A stretch of DNA of 64,000 bases, from the NCBI GenBank assembly GCA_024235695.1, contig JACKLX010000006.1:62001-126000 (forward strand), read 5' to 3'. Positions 47,950-60,797 of the stretch are shown here, in pieces. How positions within the stretch are numbered: position 1 is the stretch's first letter; each line of letters begins with the position of its first letter. Origin of the DNA: Accumulibacter sp. Its GTDB lineage: Bacteria; Pseudomonadota; Gammaproteobacteria; Burkholderiales; Rhodocyclaceae. The position numbers and the translations under genes were made by a program. The notes below the pieces were generated by a model. That model was given only the letters and a program-made list of their open reading frames with translations, did not search any database and had not been told where the DNA came from.

Positions 47950-48273
47950 ATGACCTACGTTGTTACTGAGAACTGCATCAAGTGCAAATTCACGGACTGC
48001 GTCGACGTCTGTCCGGTCGATTGCTTCCGCGAAGGGCCCAATTGCCTGGTCATCGACCCCGACGAGTGCATCGATTGCACCCTCTGTGTTCCGGAGTGTC
48101 CGGCCGAGGCCATCTTCGCCGAGGACGATGTACCCGACGCGCAGCGCGCGTTCATCGCGCTCAATGCCGAACTGGCCCAGATCTGGCCGACCATCGCCGA
48201 GCGCAAAGAGCCGCCGGATGATGCCGAACAGTGGAATAACAAGCCCGACAAGCTGAAATACCTGCAGCGGTAA
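47950..48273 (+). CDS. fdxA: 7Fe ferredoxin (3Fe-4S/4Fe-4S)
   Basis: A 107-residue FdxA. ATG 47950 gives [18 protein letters not shown]. The first cluster region has Cys in [14 protein letters not shown]. The second is the standard [12 protein letters not shown], and the tail [15 protein letters not shown] is typical of FdxA. It is a low-potential electron carrier in the cytoplasm. The 289 bases after it, to fadD, hold only AT-rich promoter-like sequence near 48430 and no gene. Confidence 0.96.
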   Translation: MTYVVTENCIKCKFTDCVDVCPVDCFREGPNCLVIDPDECIDCTLCVPECPAEAIFAEDDVPDAQRAFIALNAELAQIWPTIAERKEPPDDAEQWNNKPDKLKYLQR

Positions 48274-48562
48274 GCGGCTGCCACTGCCGCGATGTGCCGC
48301 GCGACGCTTTGCCACAAACTGCCGGCCGTGATGCCGACGTGACCCGGAGGCCGTTGCGCGTGCGGTTGGCGCGGCAAGACACGGGCCCCATAGATGATCG
48401 TCGTGGAAGTGCCAACGGAGCGCGAAAAATCCATTAGAATTAAAAGAGTAGCGTCAGGAATTTGGCAGTTGACTGGCGCTGGATCGGCAGCGGGTCAGCG
48501 AGGCGGCGTCGCGATTGCCGGTTTGCATACCATACCAACAGCGTGACTCAGGAGGAGAGCAG

Positions 48563-50239
48563 GTGGATAAGATATGGCTCAAGAGCTACCAGCAGGGCGT
48601 GCCCGCCGAGATCGAGTTGAGCGAGTTCGAGTCGCTGGGCGAGCTCTTTGAAAAGAGCGTGGCGCAATATCGTGATCGTGTCGCCTATATCAACATGGGG
48701 GTCGAGCTGACCTACGGCGAGCTGGACAAGTTGTCGCGGGATTTTGCGGCGTATCTGCAATCGGTGCTGAAGCTGCCGTTGGGCGCGCGCGTGGCGGTGA
48801 TGATGCCGAACACGCTGCAGTACCCGATCTGTATCTTTGGTGCCTTGCGGGCCGGCTATGTGGTGGTTAACGTCAACCCGTTGTACACGCCGCGCGAGCT
48901 GGAGCATCAACTGAAGGATTCGGGCGCCGAGGTCATCGTCATCCTCGAGAATTTTGCCGACGTCCTGCAGCAGGTGCTGTCGAAGACGCCGGTCAAGCAC
49001 ATCGTGCTGGCACGCCTGGGCGACATGCTCGGCTTCCCGAAAGGCGCCGTCGTCAACTTTGTCGTCAAGTACGTCAAGAAGATGGTTCCGACCTTTACCC
49101 TGCCGCGCGCGGTCATTTTCCGCGCGGCGCTCGCCAAGGGAGCATCCGCGGAACTGAAGTCGGTGGCTGTGGCCCAGGAAGACCTGGCTTTTCTGCAATA
49201 TACCGGCGGGACGACCGGCGTTTCGAAAGGGGCGATGCTGACCCATCGCAACATCCTGGCGAATCTGGCACAGGCCCATGCCTGGATCAGGCCGGCGTTG
49301 GGCACGGAGCAGCACCTGGTGGTTACCGCCTTGCCGCTCTACCATATCTTCGCCCTGACGGCGAATTGCTTCACCTTCTTCAAGGTCGGTGCCAGCAACC
49401 TGCTGATCACCAACCCGCGCGATATCCCGGCGTTTGTCGCCGAGTTGGCCAAACATCCGTTCACCGTGATTACCGGCGTCAATACGCTGTTCAACGCGCT
49501 GCTCAACAACGATGCTTTCCGCGCACTCGACTTCGGCAAGCTGAAGGTCACCCTCGGTGGCGGCATGGCGGTACAGAAAGCGGTGGCGGAAAAGTGGAAG
49601 CAGGTGACCGGCAAGCCGCTGATCGAGGCTTACGGTCTGACCGAGACGTCGCCGGCGGCGACCATCAATCCGCTGGACATTCCCGAGTACAACGGTTCGA
49701 TTGGCCTGCCAATATCGTCAACCGAAGTGGTGATTCGCAGCGAAGCGGGCGAGGACGTTCCTCTCGGCGAACGCGGCGAACTTTGTGTGCGCGGTCCGCA
49801 GGTGATGAAGGGCTACTACAATCGCCCCGAGGAGACGGCCAAGGTGATCATGCCCGACGGCTTCCTGCTCACCGGCGACATCGCAGTCATGGACGAAAAG
49901 GGCTTCGTTCGCATCGTTGATCGCAAGAAGGACATGATTCTCGTCTCCGGCTTCAATGTCTATCCGAACGAGGTCGAGGATGTCGTCGCACAGCATCCGG
50001 GCGTGCTGGAGGTGGCGGCCGTTGGCGTGCCGCACAACAAATCGGGAGAGGCGGTCAAGATCTTCGTCGTCAAGAAGGATCAGGCGCTGACCGCCGAGGC
50101 GTTGATCGCCCACTGCCGGGAGCATCTGACCGGCTACAAGGTCCCCGGCCAGGTCGAGTTTCGCAGCGAGTTGCCGAAGACCAACGTCGGCAAGATCCTG
50201 CGCCGCGAACTGCGTGACGAGACGCTGAAGAAAGCCTGA
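48563..50239 (+). CDS. fadD: Long-chain-fatty-acid--CoA ligase
   Basis: A 558-residue AMP-forming ligase. GTG 48563 is chosen because GGAGGAG lies five bases upstream. Adenylation motifs are [18 protein letters not shown] near residue 213, [16 protein letters not shown] near 355, and the hinge/A8 region [25 protein letters not shown] near 435. The acyl-CoA linker lysine sits in [15 protein letters not shown] near the end. It activates exogenous or recycled fatty acids to acyl-CoA, the shared substrate of beta-oxidation and of the wax-ester enzymes encoded upstream. Confidence 0.95.
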   Translation: MDKIWLKSYQQGVPAEIELSEFESLGELFEKSVAQYRDRVAYINMGVELTYGELDKLSRDFAAYLQSVLKLPLGARVAVMMPNTLQYPICIFGALRAGYVVVNVNPLYTPRELEHQLKDSGAEVIVILENFADVLQQVLSKTPVKHIVLARLGDMLGFPKGAVVNFVVKYVKKMVPTFTLPRAVIFRAALAKGASAELKSVAVAQEDLAFLQYTGGTTGVSKGAMLTHRNILANLAQAHAWIRPALGTEQHLVVTALPLYHIFALTANCFTFFKVGASNLLITNPRDIPAFVAELAKHPFTVITGVNTLFNALLNNDAFRALDFGKLKVTLGGGMAVQKAVAEKWKQVTGKPLIEAYGLTETSPAATINPLDIPEYNGSIGLPISSTEVVIRSEAGEDVPLGERGELCVRGPQVMKGYYNRPEETAKVIMPDGFLLTGDIAVMDEKGFVRIVDRKKDMILVSGFNVYPNEVEDVVAQHPGVLEVAAVGVPHNKSGEAVKIFVVKKDQALTAEALIAHCREHLTGYKVPGQVEFRSELPKTNVGKILRRELRDETLKKA

Positions 50240-50395
50240 GCGCGTCGATCGTGGCGGCGCGCTTTGCTGCGGGCCGCGTCACCGGATCAACCGCTCTTGC
50301 CGAGCCGCCGGTTGTCTGCGCAGGGCTTGTCTTGCGTGGACGTCGATCCGGCGGTGGCCATGCTAGCGCATGCCCAGGCGTTTCTTGGTCGTCTC

Positions 50396-51013
50396 TCAGT
50401 CGTTCCGGGCGTACTTCTGGAGGACGCCGGTGGTGACCGGATGGCCGTTTCTCGAGGCGTAGAAGAGCGGCGTCTTGCCGTCCTGGTCCTTGCTCTGCGG
50501 GTCGGCGCCTTGTTCTATGAGGTACTGCGACAGCTTCGGCTGGCCGGTCGCCGCAGCGAGGTGGAGCGGCGTTTGGCCGGTATCGGTGCGCGCGTGCACG
50601 TCGGCGTTTCTCTCGATCAGCGCTTCCACCACACGTCTGCCGCCGGACAGCACCGCCGCGTGCAGGGGGGTCATGCCGATGCGGTCCCGTGCTTCGAGGT
50701 TCGCGCCGCGGGCGATAAGGAACGCCGAGGTCTTGGGGTGACCGTAGAAGGCCGCCATGTGCAGGGGCGTTCTGCCGAGCGCATCGGTGACGTCGATGTC
50801 GATCTCGGCGTTGGCGTCAAGCAGCGACCTGATCTCCGCCAGGTCGCCACGGCTGGCTGCGCTGACCAGCGGTGCGGTCGTTGGCACGGGCTCGGCGACC
50901 ACCGCCGGTCGGGTCGGCGGGGCCTCGTCGCCAGGCTGTTCGCTGCAGCCGTTCAAGGTCAGCGACAAGACGGCGATGGCGACCAGCGCTGTGCGCGATG
51001 CGGCTGTTTTCAT
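50396..51013 (-). CDS. Ankyrin-repeat lipoprotein
   Basis: A 205-residue protein from ATG 51013. The N-terminus MKTAASRTALVAIAVLSLTL followed by NGCSEQ is a lipoprotein signal with Cys about residue 23. A Pro/Thr-rich linker follows. From residue 55 there are four to five ankyrin repeats, recognisable by GRTPLHMAAFYGH, GMTPLHAAVLSGG, GQTPLHLAAATGQ and GKTPLFYASRNGH. It probably anchors in the outer membrane facing the periplasm and binds another protein. It is convergent with fadD; partner unknown. Confidence 0.9.
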   Translation of the reverse strand: MKTAASRTALVAIAVLSLTLNGCSEQPGDEAPPTRPAVVAEPVPTTAPLVSAASRGDLAEIRSLLDANAEIDIDVTDALGRTPLHMAAFYGHPKTSAFLIARGANLEARDRIGMTPLHAAVLSGGRRVVEALIERNADVHARTDTGQTPLHLAAATGQPKLSQYLIEQGADPQSKDQDGKTPLFYASRNGHPVTTGVLQKYARND

Positions 51014-51248
51014 CCGAGAGACTCTCCTGCCACGATGAAACTGCTCTTGACTTGTTCCGAGGGTCCAGTTTGACGGTGCCGGTGGCCGCATGTCGACCCC
51101 GGGACGCCGTCTTGTCCGGCAAGGGTACGCGGAATTCTGCCCCGAGCGAGCCCGTTGCGTGCGCAGGGCGATGGTCTCGTGGGCCGTCCGGGCGGCAAGT
51201 CCGGCTTCCCCTTGGCGCCTGGCGTCGCGCATATTACCATCGCTGCCG

Positions 51249-52388
51249 ATGACTACGTTCCCTTCGCGCCGGGCGATCGTCCATCGCACGCGTTTCCGGA
51301 CCCGGCTCTTGCACCTGTTGGCGATCGTTCTCGCCGGCGGCAGCCTGCTCGGCGTGCTGCCGCCGGCCGGCGCGCAGGAGTCGTCCGGCCGGTCCGTCGG
51401 CGCTTCGACCCGGGTGGCCGTGCAGCTGTCAGGGCGCTACCAGTTCGAATTCTCGGCCTTCCTGGCGGCGCTGGAAAAGGGCTTTTATCGCGACGCCGGG
51501 CTGGACGTCTCGCTCAGGGAGTGGTCTCCCGGCATCGACGTCGCCAGGGAGGTCGGTGACCGGAACGCAGATTTCGGCACGCTCGATTCGTCGCTCATCG
51601 TCGACCGCGCGAACGGCCGGCCGGTGGTCGCCGTCGCGGCACTGCTGCAGCATTCGGCGGTTGCCCTGCTGCTGCGCCGGCAGGCGGGCGTCACCTCCGC
51701 GGCTGACCTCGCCGGCAAACGCGTCGGAACGACGCGGGCCACCGAAACCGAAGTTGGCGCCTACCTAATGGCCAGCGGCGTTTCGTCAGACCGCTATCGG
51801 CATTTCCCGGACCTCACTGATGCGGGTCGCGCCTTGCGCGATGACGAGGTCGACGCGGTGGGCGTTTTCGTCGGCGACGAAGTGGTCCGCGAACTGGCGG
51901 GGGGCGGTGACTATCTGCTGTTGTCACCGCGCAGCGCAGCGATCGACCCATACGGTACCCTGCTATTGACCTCCGAAGGCTTGCTCGAGTCGCAACCCGC
52001 GCTGGTGCAGGCTTTTCTCGCGGCGACACTCAAGGGGCTCGACTACGCGCTTGATCATCCCCAGGAACTGGTCGACCTGATCGTCACGAAGTACAACACC
52101 CAGAACAAGAGCCGCGAGCAACTCTTGTTCGAGGCACGGCAACTCGGTGATCTGGCGCGCCCGGCAGACGTTGCGCCAGGAACGATGAGCATCGCCCGCT
52201 GGCAGCACGTCGTCGACATCTATGCCGGGCAGGGCCGCATCAAACCCGCGACCGACCTGCTCGGTTTCGTTTACGATCCCGGGGCGGGCAGTCTCGGGCC
52301 GTTTGTGCCGTGGCTGCTGGGTGGAGGATTGCTGGGCCTGCTGGCGGTCGGCTGGGGGGTGCGCAGGTTTCTTGCCACGAAGCGTTGA
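51249..52388 (+). CDS. THI5/NMT1-like periplasmic substrate-binding protein with C-terminal membrane anchor
   Basis: A 379-residue protein from ATG 51249, giving a signal peptide that ends PPAGAQ. The body is a two-lobe binding domain of the NMT1/THI5 or SsuA type: FSAFLAALEKGFYRDAGLDVSLREW, then DFGTLDSSLIVDRANGRPV and LAGKRVGTTRATETEVGAYL. Residues about 350-372 form a hydrophobic segment (PFVPWLLGGGLLGLLAVGWGV) with a basic end. Ordinary soluble binding proteins lack this, and it may tether a sensor. No ABC permease or ATPase is adjacent. Ligand unknown. Confidence 0.82.
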   Translation: MTTFPSRRAIVHRTRFRTRLLHLLAIVLAGGSLLGVLPPAGAQESSGRSVGASTRVAVQLSGRYQFEFSAFLAALEKGFYRDAGLDVSLREWSPGIDVAREVGDRNADFGTLDSSLIVDRANGRPVVAVAALLQHSAVALLLRRQAGVTSAADLAGKRVGTTRATETEVGAYLMASGVSSDRYRHFPDLTDAGRALRDDEVDAVGVFVGDEVVRELAGGGDYLLLSPRSAAIDPYGTLLLTSEGLLESQPALVQAFLAATLKGLDYALDHPQELVDLIVTKYNTQNKSREQLLFEARQLGDLARPADVAPGTMSIARWQHVVDIYAGQGRIKPATDLLGFVYDPGAGSLGPFVPWLLGGGLLGLLAVGWGVRRFLATKR

Positions 52389-52407
52389 TCGTCTGGAGGA
52401 GAATGAC

Positions 52408-52950
52408 ATGTTGATCCGTACCGACCGTTCGGTATTGTTGCTGGTCGATTTGCAGGCGCGCCTGCAGCCGGCAATTCACGAGGCCGAGAAAGTGCTGGAA
52501 GCCAGCGTCTGGTTGACCCGGGTGGCGCAGCGACTGGCGATTCCGGTGATCTGCACCGAGCAATATCCGCAAGGACTTGGGCCAACCATGCCTGCCTTGC
52601 GTCGCCTGCTGCCTGATGACTGCGTGGTCGAAAAGATCCACTTCTCGGCGGTCGCCGAGGGTGCTTTGTTCCGGACGGCGGGCGGCGATCGTGCGCAGTT
52701 CGTCGTTGCCGGAACCGAGGCGCATGTCTGCGTTCAGCAGACGGTGCTCGATCTGATTGCCGCAGGGCGACGCGTCTTCGTCGTTGACGAAGCGGTCGGG
52801 TCGCGACGAAGCGCCGACAAGGCGCTGGCGCTGGAGCGCATGCGCGGTCACGGCGCCGACATCGTTTCGCGTGAAATGGTCGCCTTCGAGTGGTTGCGGC
52901 AGGCCGGAACCGATCTCTTCCGCGGCATCAGCCGCGAGTTCCTCCGCTGA
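52408..52950 (+). CDS. Isochorismatase-like cysteine hydrolase
   Basis: A 180-residue cytoplasmic enzyme from ATG 52408, with GGAGGAGAA upstream. The catalytic Asp is in LLLVDLQARLQPAI, the Lys in VVEKIHFSAV and the Cys in VAGTEAHVCVQQT, the D-K-C triad of the family. It resembles the YcaC/hydrolase branch rather than true isochorismatases of siderophore pathways. It starts 19 bases after the binding-protein gene and probably shares its transcript. Substrate unknown. Confidence 0.88.
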   Translation: MLIRTDRSVLLLVDLQARLQPAIHEAEKVLEASVWLTRVAQRLAIPVICTEQYPQGLGPTMPALRRLLPDDCVVEKIHFSAVAEGALFRTAGGDRAQFVVAGTEAHVCVQQTVLDLIAAGRRVFVVDEAVGSRRSADKALALERMRGHGADIVSREMVAFEWLRQAGTDLFRGISREFLR

Positions 52951-53014
52951 CCGTGGAGTCGGTGCTGCGCGCATCTGCCGTTTTCCGCTGGTTTCGTACG
53001 GCTTGCCTCGCGGT

Positions 53015-55545
<2,531 letters not shown>

Positions 55546-55546
<1 letters not shown>

Positions 55547-55842
55547 TGGCTGCCTATCTGCTGGCCGAAGCGGGGGTTGCCGACCCGCTGGCATGCGAGA
55601 TCTTCGAGCCGTTGGCGCCGGCCGCGCTAGCGCACTACGGGGGGCGCTACCGCGCGTGTGGCGGCCGCATCGAAGTTCTCGAGGGTGGCTGGTCGACGCC
55701 GGAACGGCTGGTGATCGTCGAGTTCGATTCGCTCGAACAGGCCAGGAAGTTCTATCATTCACCCGAGTACCAGGCCGCGCGGGCGGCGCGCAACGATGCG
55801 GCGGAAATGAACGTCCTGATCGTCGAGGGATTACCAATCTAG
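55546..55842 (+). CDS. DUF1330-family protein
   Basis: A 98-residue protein from GTG 55546, overlapping the kdsA TAG by one base. It has the dimeric alpha/beta-barrel pattern of DUF1330: AAYLLAEAGVADP, HYGGRYRACGGRIEVLEGGW, RLVIVEFDSLEQARKFYHSPEYQ and a final strand MNVLIVEGL. The family has no assigned function. It sits between kdsA and eno in what is otherwise a conserved cluster. Confidence 0.9.
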
Positions 55843-57153
<1,311 letters not shown>

Positions 57154-57179
57154 ACCGACGCTGATTGACGTCGCCTGCC

Positions 57180-57515
57180 GTGCGTTGGCTCGCTGTCGCG
57201 CTGTTGCTGGTGATCGGCTTGCTGCAGCATCCCTTGTGGCTCGGCAAGGGTGGCTGGCTGCGGGTATGGGACGTTGACCGGCAGCTGCAGCAACAGAAGG
57301 AAATCAACCGGTCGCTGGAGATGCGCAATGCCGGCCTTGACGCCGAAGCGCGCGACCTCAAACAGGGCTACGACGCGATCGAGGAGCGGGCGCGTTTCGA
57401 ACTCGGGATGATCAAGCGGAACGAAGTCTTCATCCAGATTCCCGATCGGCCACGGACCGGGCAAGCGACCCTCCCGCCGACCGGCGACGTCGTGGCAGCT
57501 CCTGGCAAGCCGTAG
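57180..57515 (+). CDS. ftsB: Cell division protein FtsB
   Basis: A 111-residue bitopic protein. GTG 57180 gives [20 protein letters not shown], a short cytoplasmic tip and one membrane helix; TTG 57165 is the alternative start. A conserved [15 protein letters not shown] follows, then a periplasmic coiled coil ([20 protein letters not shown]) and the [19 protein letters not shown] motif typical of FtsB/DivIC. It forms the FtsQLB divisome complex. Position directly after eno is the usual one. Confidence 0.93.
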   Translation: MRWLAVALLLVIGLLQHPLWLGKGGWLRVWDVDRQLQQQKEINRSLEMRNAGLDAEARDLKQGYDAIEERARFELGMIKRNEVFIQIPDRPRTGQATLPPTGDVVAAPGKP

Positions 57516-57533
57516 GCAGGGCCCGGTCTCGGC

Positions 57534-57550
57534 GCCAGCGTTGCGCTGGC
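57534..57550. other. Short perfect hairpin between convergent ftsB and SIMPL genes
   Basis: GCCAGCG and CGCTGGC are separated by TTG in the 59-base gap between two converging genes. No T run follows on either strand, so it is not a standard terminator, though it may mark the transcript ends. Confidence 0.45.
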
Positions 57551-57574
57551 GGCCTGCGCCGATGTGCCCTGCGG

Positions 57575-58273
57575 CTAGTCCAGAAGCTCGATCTGGCCCG
57601 AGATGCTGACGTTGATTGGCGTCTCGCCGGCTTCGATCGGCATCGGTGCGGCCTCGGCCGACGCTGACAGGCTTACCGAGCGCATCACCGGCATGATCGG
57701 TGGCCGGCCAGCGCTGTTGATCGCCAGCTGCTTGATTCGGTAAGGCTTGCCCAGCGCCTCGGCAATCACCCCGGCGCGCGCCTTGAAGGCGGCAATGGCA
57801 GCGACGATCGCCTCGCTTTCAACTTTCTCTCGGGTTTCCTCTGCCGGCAGCATGACCAGGCTGGCAACGCCCATCGTCGCCTGCAGCTTGCCCAGCAACT
57901 CGGAGAGTGCCGCCGGGTCACGCGACTCCAGGGTCAGCGCCGAGCGCATCCGCCAGCCTTCGATCTGTCGGTCCTTCGCGTAGACCGGATAGGTGTGCGT
58001 GGCGCCGCTCTGTGCCTTGATGGCCGGGTAGGTCCTGGCGGTCTTAAGCGCTGCGGCGATCATGCCGTTGACCTGTTTGGCGAGTTCGCCAGGCGTTGCG
58101 CCGGAGGCCTCGGCAAATACCGTAGCGCGTGCCAGGTCGTTTTCTGCCGGTCGCACGGCATCGGCGGCAAGCTCGATGGTCGTTGCGTTGCCGGTCGCGG
58201 CGGCCAGCACCGGCGCTCCGTGCAAGACGGCAAGCAGGGGCAGGACGTACAGTAGTGGTCGCAAATGCGTCAT
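57575..58273 (-). CDS. SIMPL-domain (DUF541) periplasmic protein
   Basis: A 232-residue protein from ATG 58273, with AGGAGA upstream. The signal peptide ends HGAPVLAAA. The rest is a SIMPL/DUF541 domain: TIELAADAVRPAENDLARATVFAE, then TYPVYAKDRQIEGWRMRSALTLESRD and a repeated-strand C-terminus ending in VSISGQIELLD. Members are periplasmic or outer-membrane-associated and include oxidative-stress proteins, but their biochemistry is unknown. It diverges from the peroxiredoxin gene by 220 bases. Confidence 0.88.
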   Translation of the reverse strand: MTHLRPLLYVLPLLAVLHGAPVLAAATGNATTIELAADAVRPAENDLARATVFAEASGATPGELAKQVNGMIAAALKTARTYPAIKAQSGATHTYPVYAKDRQIEGWRMRSALTLESRDPAALSELLGKLQATMGVASLVMLPAEETREKVESEAIVAAIAAFKARAGVIAEALGKPYRIKQLAINSAGRPPIMPVMRSVSLSASAEAAPMPIEAGETPINVSISGQIELLD

Positions 58274-58493
58274 GGTGTCTCCTGGTTGGCGAGTTCGGGG
58301 ATGACGGGTATTCTTCGGCGTCCGGGCCAGGCGACGTCGAAAACGCCGGCCAGGGCCATCGCCTGCTTCGCCGAAGGTGCATTGTAGCGTGATCGGCGTG
58401 TCGCTTTCTGGTGGCCAGTTGGCGGAAGCTTGGTTAGAATCTGCCTCTCTCGCTCGCTTCCGTGCGAGCGGGAAGGGTCTTTGAGGTGTCCCC

Positions 58494-58964
58494 ATGCTGA
58501 AAGCAGGACAGGCAGCACCGATGTTCGTCCTTCCCGACGCGGATATGGAACTCATTGATCTTGCCAGCTTTCGTGGCAAGAACAACGTCATTCTCTTTTT
58601 CTATCCGAGAGATGACGCACCATGCTGCACCTTGCAGGCCACCGACTTCTCGGATCACGAGGATGAGTTCGCGCGCCACGACTGCTCGATCATCGGCATC
58701 AGCCGTGACGATTGCATAAGTCACGCGGAATTCAGGGACAAGCATGGCATTTCCGTGTCCCTTCTCTCGGACGCCGAGGGCACGGCGTGCAAGCAGTACG
58801 GTGTCTGGCAGGCGAAAGAAGTGAACGGTGCCCGCAAATTCGCTATCGTTCGTTCGACTTTTGTCATCGACAAACAGGGCGTTCTTCGTCTCGTGCTCTA
58901 CGGGGTGACCGCCAAGGGCCACGCGCTCGAGATGCTGCGCGCGGTCAAGGAAATCAATTCATGA
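58494..58964 (+). CDS. Peroxiredoxin (Bcp/PrxQ-type)
   Basis: A 156-residue thiol peroxidase with the AhpC-TSA fold: AGQAAPMFVLPDADME, then ILFFYPRDDAPCCTLQATDF. In PrxQ the usual motif is PGCT; here it is PCCT, an extra Cys next to the peroxidatic one. ARKFAIVRSTFVIDKQG is standard. It reduces peroxides with thioredoxin as donor. Its stop overlaps the slyD-like start (ATGA), so the two are co-translated. Confidence 0.93.
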   Translation: MLKAGQAAPMFVLPDADMELIDLASFRGKNNVILFFYPRDDAPCCTLQATDFSDHEDEFARHDCSIIGISRDDCISHAEFRDKHGISVSLLSDAEGTACKQYGVWQAKEVNGARKFAIVRSTFVIDKQGVLRLVLYGVTAKGHALEMLRAVKEINS

Positions 58965-59467
58965 ACATGCAAGTTGCCAAGAATACTGTCGTCACCCTCG
59001 ACTACAGCGTCGCCGATTTCGAAGGAGCGCTGGTCGACGCGGGTCAGGAACCGCTCGTCTACCTGCACGGTGGCTATGACGACATTTTCCCGTTGATCGA
59101 GGAGGCTGTGCAGGGAAAGAAGGTCGGCGAGTCGGTGATCGTCAAGATGCAGCCCGACGATGCTTTCGGCGAGTACGATGCAGCGCTCGTTCAGGTCGAG
59201 CCGCGCAGCCAGTTCCCCGAGGAGCTGCAGGTGGGCATGCAGTTCGAGGGCGTGCCGGAGGGCGACGACGATGACAGCGACGAGGATGTGCTGATCTATC
59301 GGGTGACCGAAATGGCCGACGACAAGGTGGTTCTCGACGGCAATCACCCGCTGGCCGGGATGGCGCTGGTGTTCACCTGTACCGTCACCGGCGTTCGGCC
59401 CGCCACCGCGGAAGAAATCAGCCACGGTCATACGCACGACGGCAGTTGCGACGACGACGACGAGTGA
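58961..59467 (+). CDS. slyD: FKBP-type peptidyl-prolyl isomerase, SlyD-like
   Basis: A 168-residue SlyD. It has the FKBP half (VVTLDYSVADFEG), the insert-in-flap chaperone domain (residues about 70-130) and the second FKBP strand block NHPLAGMALVFTCTVTGVRPAT. The C-terminus ISHGHTHDGSC then DDDDE has only three His and one Cys, so it is a shortened version of the nickel-binding tail of E. coli SlyD. An acidic GDDDDSDED loop near residue 102 is unusual. It overlaps the peroxiredoxin gene. Confidence 0.93.
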   Translation: MNMQVAKNTVVTLDYSVADFEGALVDAGQEPLVYLHGGYDDIFPLIEEAVQGKKVGESVIVKMQPDDAFGEYDAALVQVEPRSQFPEELQVGMQFEGVPEGDDDDSDEDVLIYRVTEMADDKVVLDGNHPLAGMALVFTCTVTGVRPATAEEISHGHTHDGSCDDDDE

Positions 59468-59555
59468 GGCCACGCTGGCGACCGTCGGGCCGCTGGAGCG
59501 TCCCTGCTGGCCGGCGGCTGTTGGGCGAGGCGGCGGTCGTGGCGTGGCGCTTCGC

Positions 59556-60695
59556 CTAGCGCAGAAGCTTGCCGGCGCGATTGAGGATGGTGATGTCGAC
59601 GAAACGTGAGCCGGCGTGCCGGTTGGCCGAGAAGCTGATGAACACCTCGCCGGCGTCGTAGTTCTGCAGGGATTCCAGCGCTTCCCGGAGCTTCTGGCGG
59701 GTCGGGTTCGGCCCGGCCCGGCGCAGCGCTTCAACCAGTACCTTGGCACCGAGATAGCCTTCGACGAAGGTGTGATTGGCCGTCACGTCCTTGGGTTTGA
59801 ATTTCGCGAAGTTCGCCTGTACTTCCTTGATCAGCGGCACGGTCGGACTGTTCGGGTCAGGTACCACCTGGGTCAGGACCAGTCCCTCGGCCTTGTCTGC
59901 GCCGATCCGCTTGACTACCTGTGCGGCGTCGGTAACCGACAGCGCGACGTATTGGGCGAGATTGCCGGCCTCGCGCGACTGCTTGAGGAACTCGGAGCTG
60001 GCCGCCGTGTTGGCGATCATGATCACCGCTTGCGGCCTGGCGGCGGCAATCGTCTTGACCGCCGCGCCGACGTCGGTGGTGTTCTTGGCGTAGGAGCCGG
60101 TGGCGACCAGCGTGCCGCCGGCCGTGCTGATCGCCTGTTCGGCGCTACCCAGCACATCGCGCCCGAAAGCGTCGTCCTGATAGAGGATGGCAAAGCTGCT
60201 GTAACCGGTGGTGGCGTACTGGTCGATGATCTTCTGCACTTCCTCGGCATAGCTGGCACGGGTCAGGAACAGCAGCGGGTCGTTGCGTCGCACCACCGAC
60301 GCCGCGCCGGTGCGTACCGCGACCAGCGGAATGCCTGCTTCGCTGAGCACCTTCTTTTCAAGCATCGCCTCGACGTTGCCGGTTCCGACGAAGCCGATGA
60401 AGGCCAGTGGCCGTGACTCCTTCAGCATTTCGCGGGCCAGCCGAACCGTTTCTTCGGTCTTGTAGCCGTCATCCTTGGAAACCAGGTGAATCCTGGCACC
60501 GTGAACGCCGCCCGCGGCATTCACCGCGTCGAAGTACAACTGTGCTCCGGCGCGCATGTGCGTCCCGGTCGGTGCCAGCGGGCCACTGAACGCGGCAACC
60601 TGGCCGACGACGATATCGGCGGCAGTAGCCGTCGCTGGTACGAGGCCGACGAGGACGGTGGCCAGGGCGCTGCGCAACAAGGAGACCAGCTTCAT
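59556..60695 (-). CDS. Branched-chain amino acid-type ABC substrate-binding protein
   Basis: A 379-residue periplasmic protein with a signal peptide ending ATATAA. It is of the Peripla_BP_6 fold: IVVGQVAAFSGPLAPTGTHM, then GARIHLVSKDDGYKTEETV, AFIGFVGTGNVEAML and FAILYQDDAFGRDVL. Members bind branched-chain amino acids, amides or aromatic acids. No livHMGF-like permease genes adjoin, so it is an orphan or is served from elsewhere. Ligand not predictable. Confidence 0.9.
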   Translation of the reverse strand: MKLVSLLRSALATVLVGLVPATATAADIVVGQVAAFSGPLAPTGTHMRAGAQLYFDAVNAAGGVHGARIHLVSKDDGYKTEETVRLAREMLKESRPLAFIGFVGTGNVEAMLEKKVLSEAGIPLVAVRTGAASVVRRNDPLLFLTRASYAEEVQKIIDQYATTGYSSFAILYQDDAFGRDVLGSAEQAISTAGGTLVATGSYAKNTTDVGAAVKTIAAARPQAVIMIANTAASSEFLKQSREAGNLAQYVALSVTDAAQVVKRIGADKAEGLVLTQVVPDPNSPTVPLIKEVQANFAKFKPKDVTANHTFVEGYLGAKVLVEALRRAGPNPTRQKLREALESLQNYDAGEVFISFSANRHAGSRFVDITILNRAGKLLR

Positions 60696-60797
60696 GGTTC
60701 ACCTCTCCGGAGGCTGAATGGCGTTCCAAGTCTAGGGCTTGCGATGAGGCCTGTCGACGTTATCGTGCGGCGCTTGTCTTCGGTGGTTGCGGGCCAG

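Noticed and set aside
59556-60695. Branched-chain amino acid transport operon
   Set aside because: Only the binding protein is present; the neighbours are slyD and a phosphoesterase, with no permease or ATPase genes.
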